From positions 1-6,116 of the forward strand of contig SLJS01000069.1 of NCBI GenBank assembly GCA_007135015.1: 6,116 nucleotides of DNA. The letters are read 5' to 3'. This document shows, one piece after another, positions 5,139 through 6,116 of this stretch; the stretch's first letter is position 1; every line of letters starts with the position of its first letter. The notes under the pieces are model-generated. The model saw only the letters and a program-made list of their open reading frames with translations. It did no database searches and was not told the DNA's origin. Source of the DNA: Alcanivorax sp. Its GTDB lineage: Bacteria > Pseudomonadota > Gammaproteobacteria > Pseudomonadales > Alcanivoracaceae. The translations under genes were made by a program, and so were the position numbers.

Positions 5139-5915
5139 ATGAAGGACATTCAACTCCACAGTGGTTCAGGCACTCTCCGGGCCACGGAAACAGGTAACGG
5201 GCAACCACTGGTGGTACTGCTGCACGGCTGGAGCTGCCGGCGTTCGGACTGGGATGAAACCCTTGCCGAGCTGGGCGGCGCGCACCACCTGCTGGCCGTG
5301 GACCTGCCCGGGCACGGGGAGTCCGCCGATTCCGAACTGCCGGAATGGACGGTTTCCGCCCTGGCGCGCGTGCTGGCCGAGGCCATGCGGCAGCGGGACC
5401 CCGGGCGGCTCGTGCTTGTCGGCCATTCCATGGGCGGTGCGGTGGCGCTGGAGGCTGCCCGGCTGCTCGATGGTCTGGATTCGGTGATTCTGGTGGACAC
5501 CTTCGTGATTCCCTACGGAGATCTCGCCGAAGAGCAGGCCCTGGAAATCGAAGCGCCGTTCCATGAGGACTTCGCCGCGGCGGTGGACGCACTGGTTGAG
5601 CACAATACGGCCAGCGTCCTTTCCGACGAGAAAAAGGCCTGGATCAAGCAACGCATGGCGGAGGGTGACGTCGAGCGGCTGCTGCCTCTCTGGCATGACC
5701 TGTTGCGCTGGTCTCCCGACAGGGCCTTTGCCGAGCTGAATGAACGGGGCCTGCCTGTTCATGCCGTAAACGGAGACCTGGTGCCCGAAGTGGCCCGTCA
5801 GCGTTGTCGCGCTCATGTCCGCGAGTGGCCCCTGGACGGTGCCGGGCACTTTCCCCAGTTCGAGATGCCGGAGCGGTTTCACGCCATGCTGGCGAAGGTG
5901 CTGGAGCACTCCTGA
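5139..5915 (+). CDS. Alpha/beta hydrolase fold protein
   Basis: This 258-residue protein is a serine hydrolase of the alpha/beta fold, probably cytoplasmic as no signal peptide is seen. The oxyanion segment is LLHGWS at 27-32. The nucleophile elbow is GHSMGG with S97. The probable acid is D213 in NGDLVPE, and the catalytic histidine is H237 in GAGHFPQFE. DLPGHGES at 55-62 is a further family motif. A mobile cap region spans about 125-200. The substrate is not evident: esters, lactones or C-C bonds are all possible within the family, and the GHSMGG elbow does not single out one subfamily. The ATG at 5139 follows AGGGGGA and begins the conserved domain. The longer open frame starting at 4893 would overlap the regulator gene by more than 130 bases and reads its antisense strand, so it is rejected. 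It is divergent from the LuxR-type gene. Confidence 0.9.
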   Translation: MKDIQLHSGSGTLRATETGNGQPLVVLLHGWSCRRSDWDETLAELGGAHHLLAVDLPGHGESADSELPEWTVSALARVLAEAMRQRDPGRLVLVGHSMGGAVALEAARLLDGLDSVILVDTFVIPYGDLAEEQALEIEAPFHEDFAAAVDALVEHNTASVLSDEKKAWIKQRMAEGDVERLLPLWHDLLRWSPDRAFAELNERGLPVHAVNGDLVPEVARQRCRAHVREWPLDGAGHFPQFEMPERFHAMLAKVLEHS

Positions 5916-5967
5916 GCCAGGCGCGCCGGCGTCAGTCCGGATATTGCACCAGGGCTCTGCATGAGTG

Positions 5968-6076
5968 GGTGTCGCAAAAGGGTTTGTGGGAGCGCACCCT
6001 GGGGCGCGAAGAACCTGGCACCGTTCCGGAATCCAGGGTTTCGAGGCCTTGCTGGAGGGTCCCCTCTCCCCGCCGT
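5968..6076. repeat. Half REP pair (copy 3) joined to CCCTCTCCC linker
   Basis: The left arm is intact: GGTGTCGCAAAAGG at 5968-5981 and a REP unit at 5985-6011, differing from copy 1 at two of the first 44 bases. From about 6040 the expected inverted right REP is missing. It is replaced by the same 31-base linker seen at 3294-3324, here 6045-6075. The repeat begins 52 bases after the hydrolase stop. The 50 bases between hold no recognised feature. Confidence 0.8.
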
Positions 6077-6116
6077 GAGGGTGTCGTGAAAACCCTCGAC
6101 GACCGAAAAAGAAAGC
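6077..6116. repeat. Start of a second MITE-like element, cut by window end
   Basis: These 40 bases match the reverse complement of 3505-3544 with three mismatches, starting at the same GAGGGTGTCG terminus. It is the outer part of another copy of the 221-base element, continuing beyond the window. Confidence 0.8.

Noticed and set aside
5166..5909. 247-codon open frame on the minus strand
   Set aside because: It is the antisense of the alpha/beta hydrolase, whose catalytic motifs are all in place on the + strand.

Overview
The window is GC-rich proteobacterial DNA. The gene order cytochrome c5, cytochrome c4, dsbA, endonuclease/exonuclease/phosphatase (EEP) protein resembles an arrangement I know from Pseudomonas and other Gammaproteobacteria. 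A gammaproteobacterium is therefore likely, but the genus cannot be fixed from sequence alone. The REP-type repeats that open with TGTGGGAGCG fit the same group.

Layout. Bases 12-969 encode two exported c-type cytochromes, a monoheme c5-like protein and a diheme c4. A 385-base gap follows, holding a paired REP element and a likely dsbA promoter. Bases 1355-3241 form a tight three-gene run on the + strand: dsbA, an EEP-fold hydrolase 3 bases later, and a small gamma-glutamylcyclotransferase-like protein 9 bases after that. Bases 3242-3816 have no convincing gene and are packed with repeats. Bases 3817-5025 (minus strand) encode a 402-residue LuxR-type regulator. Divergent from it, across a 113-base shared upstream region, is an alpha/beta hydrolase (5139-5915). 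The last 200 bases start another repeat cluster that runs off the window.

How the genes relate. The two cytochromes probably carry electrons to terminal oxidases in the periplasm, and DsbA forms disulfides in exported proteins. All three are periplasmic redox proteins with CxxC chemistry. The EEP and cyclotransferase-like genes are probably co-transcribed with dsbA, but their substrates are not evident. The regulator and hydrolase form a separate divergent unit, and the regulator is a reasonable candidate to control the hydrolase.

The most unusual content is the non-coding DNA. One family is a 126-132 base element made of two inverted 27-base REP units. Another is a 221-base MITE-like, hairpin-rich element. 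Both share the terminus GAGGGTGTCG, and in the clear copies this terminus sits beside an outer CTCTCCC box. Chimeric junctions between the families recur at two separate loci, and three G-quadruplex-type tracts lie in the 3388-3573 stretch. No transposase, RAYT gene, CRISPR array, tRNA or rRNA is visible.
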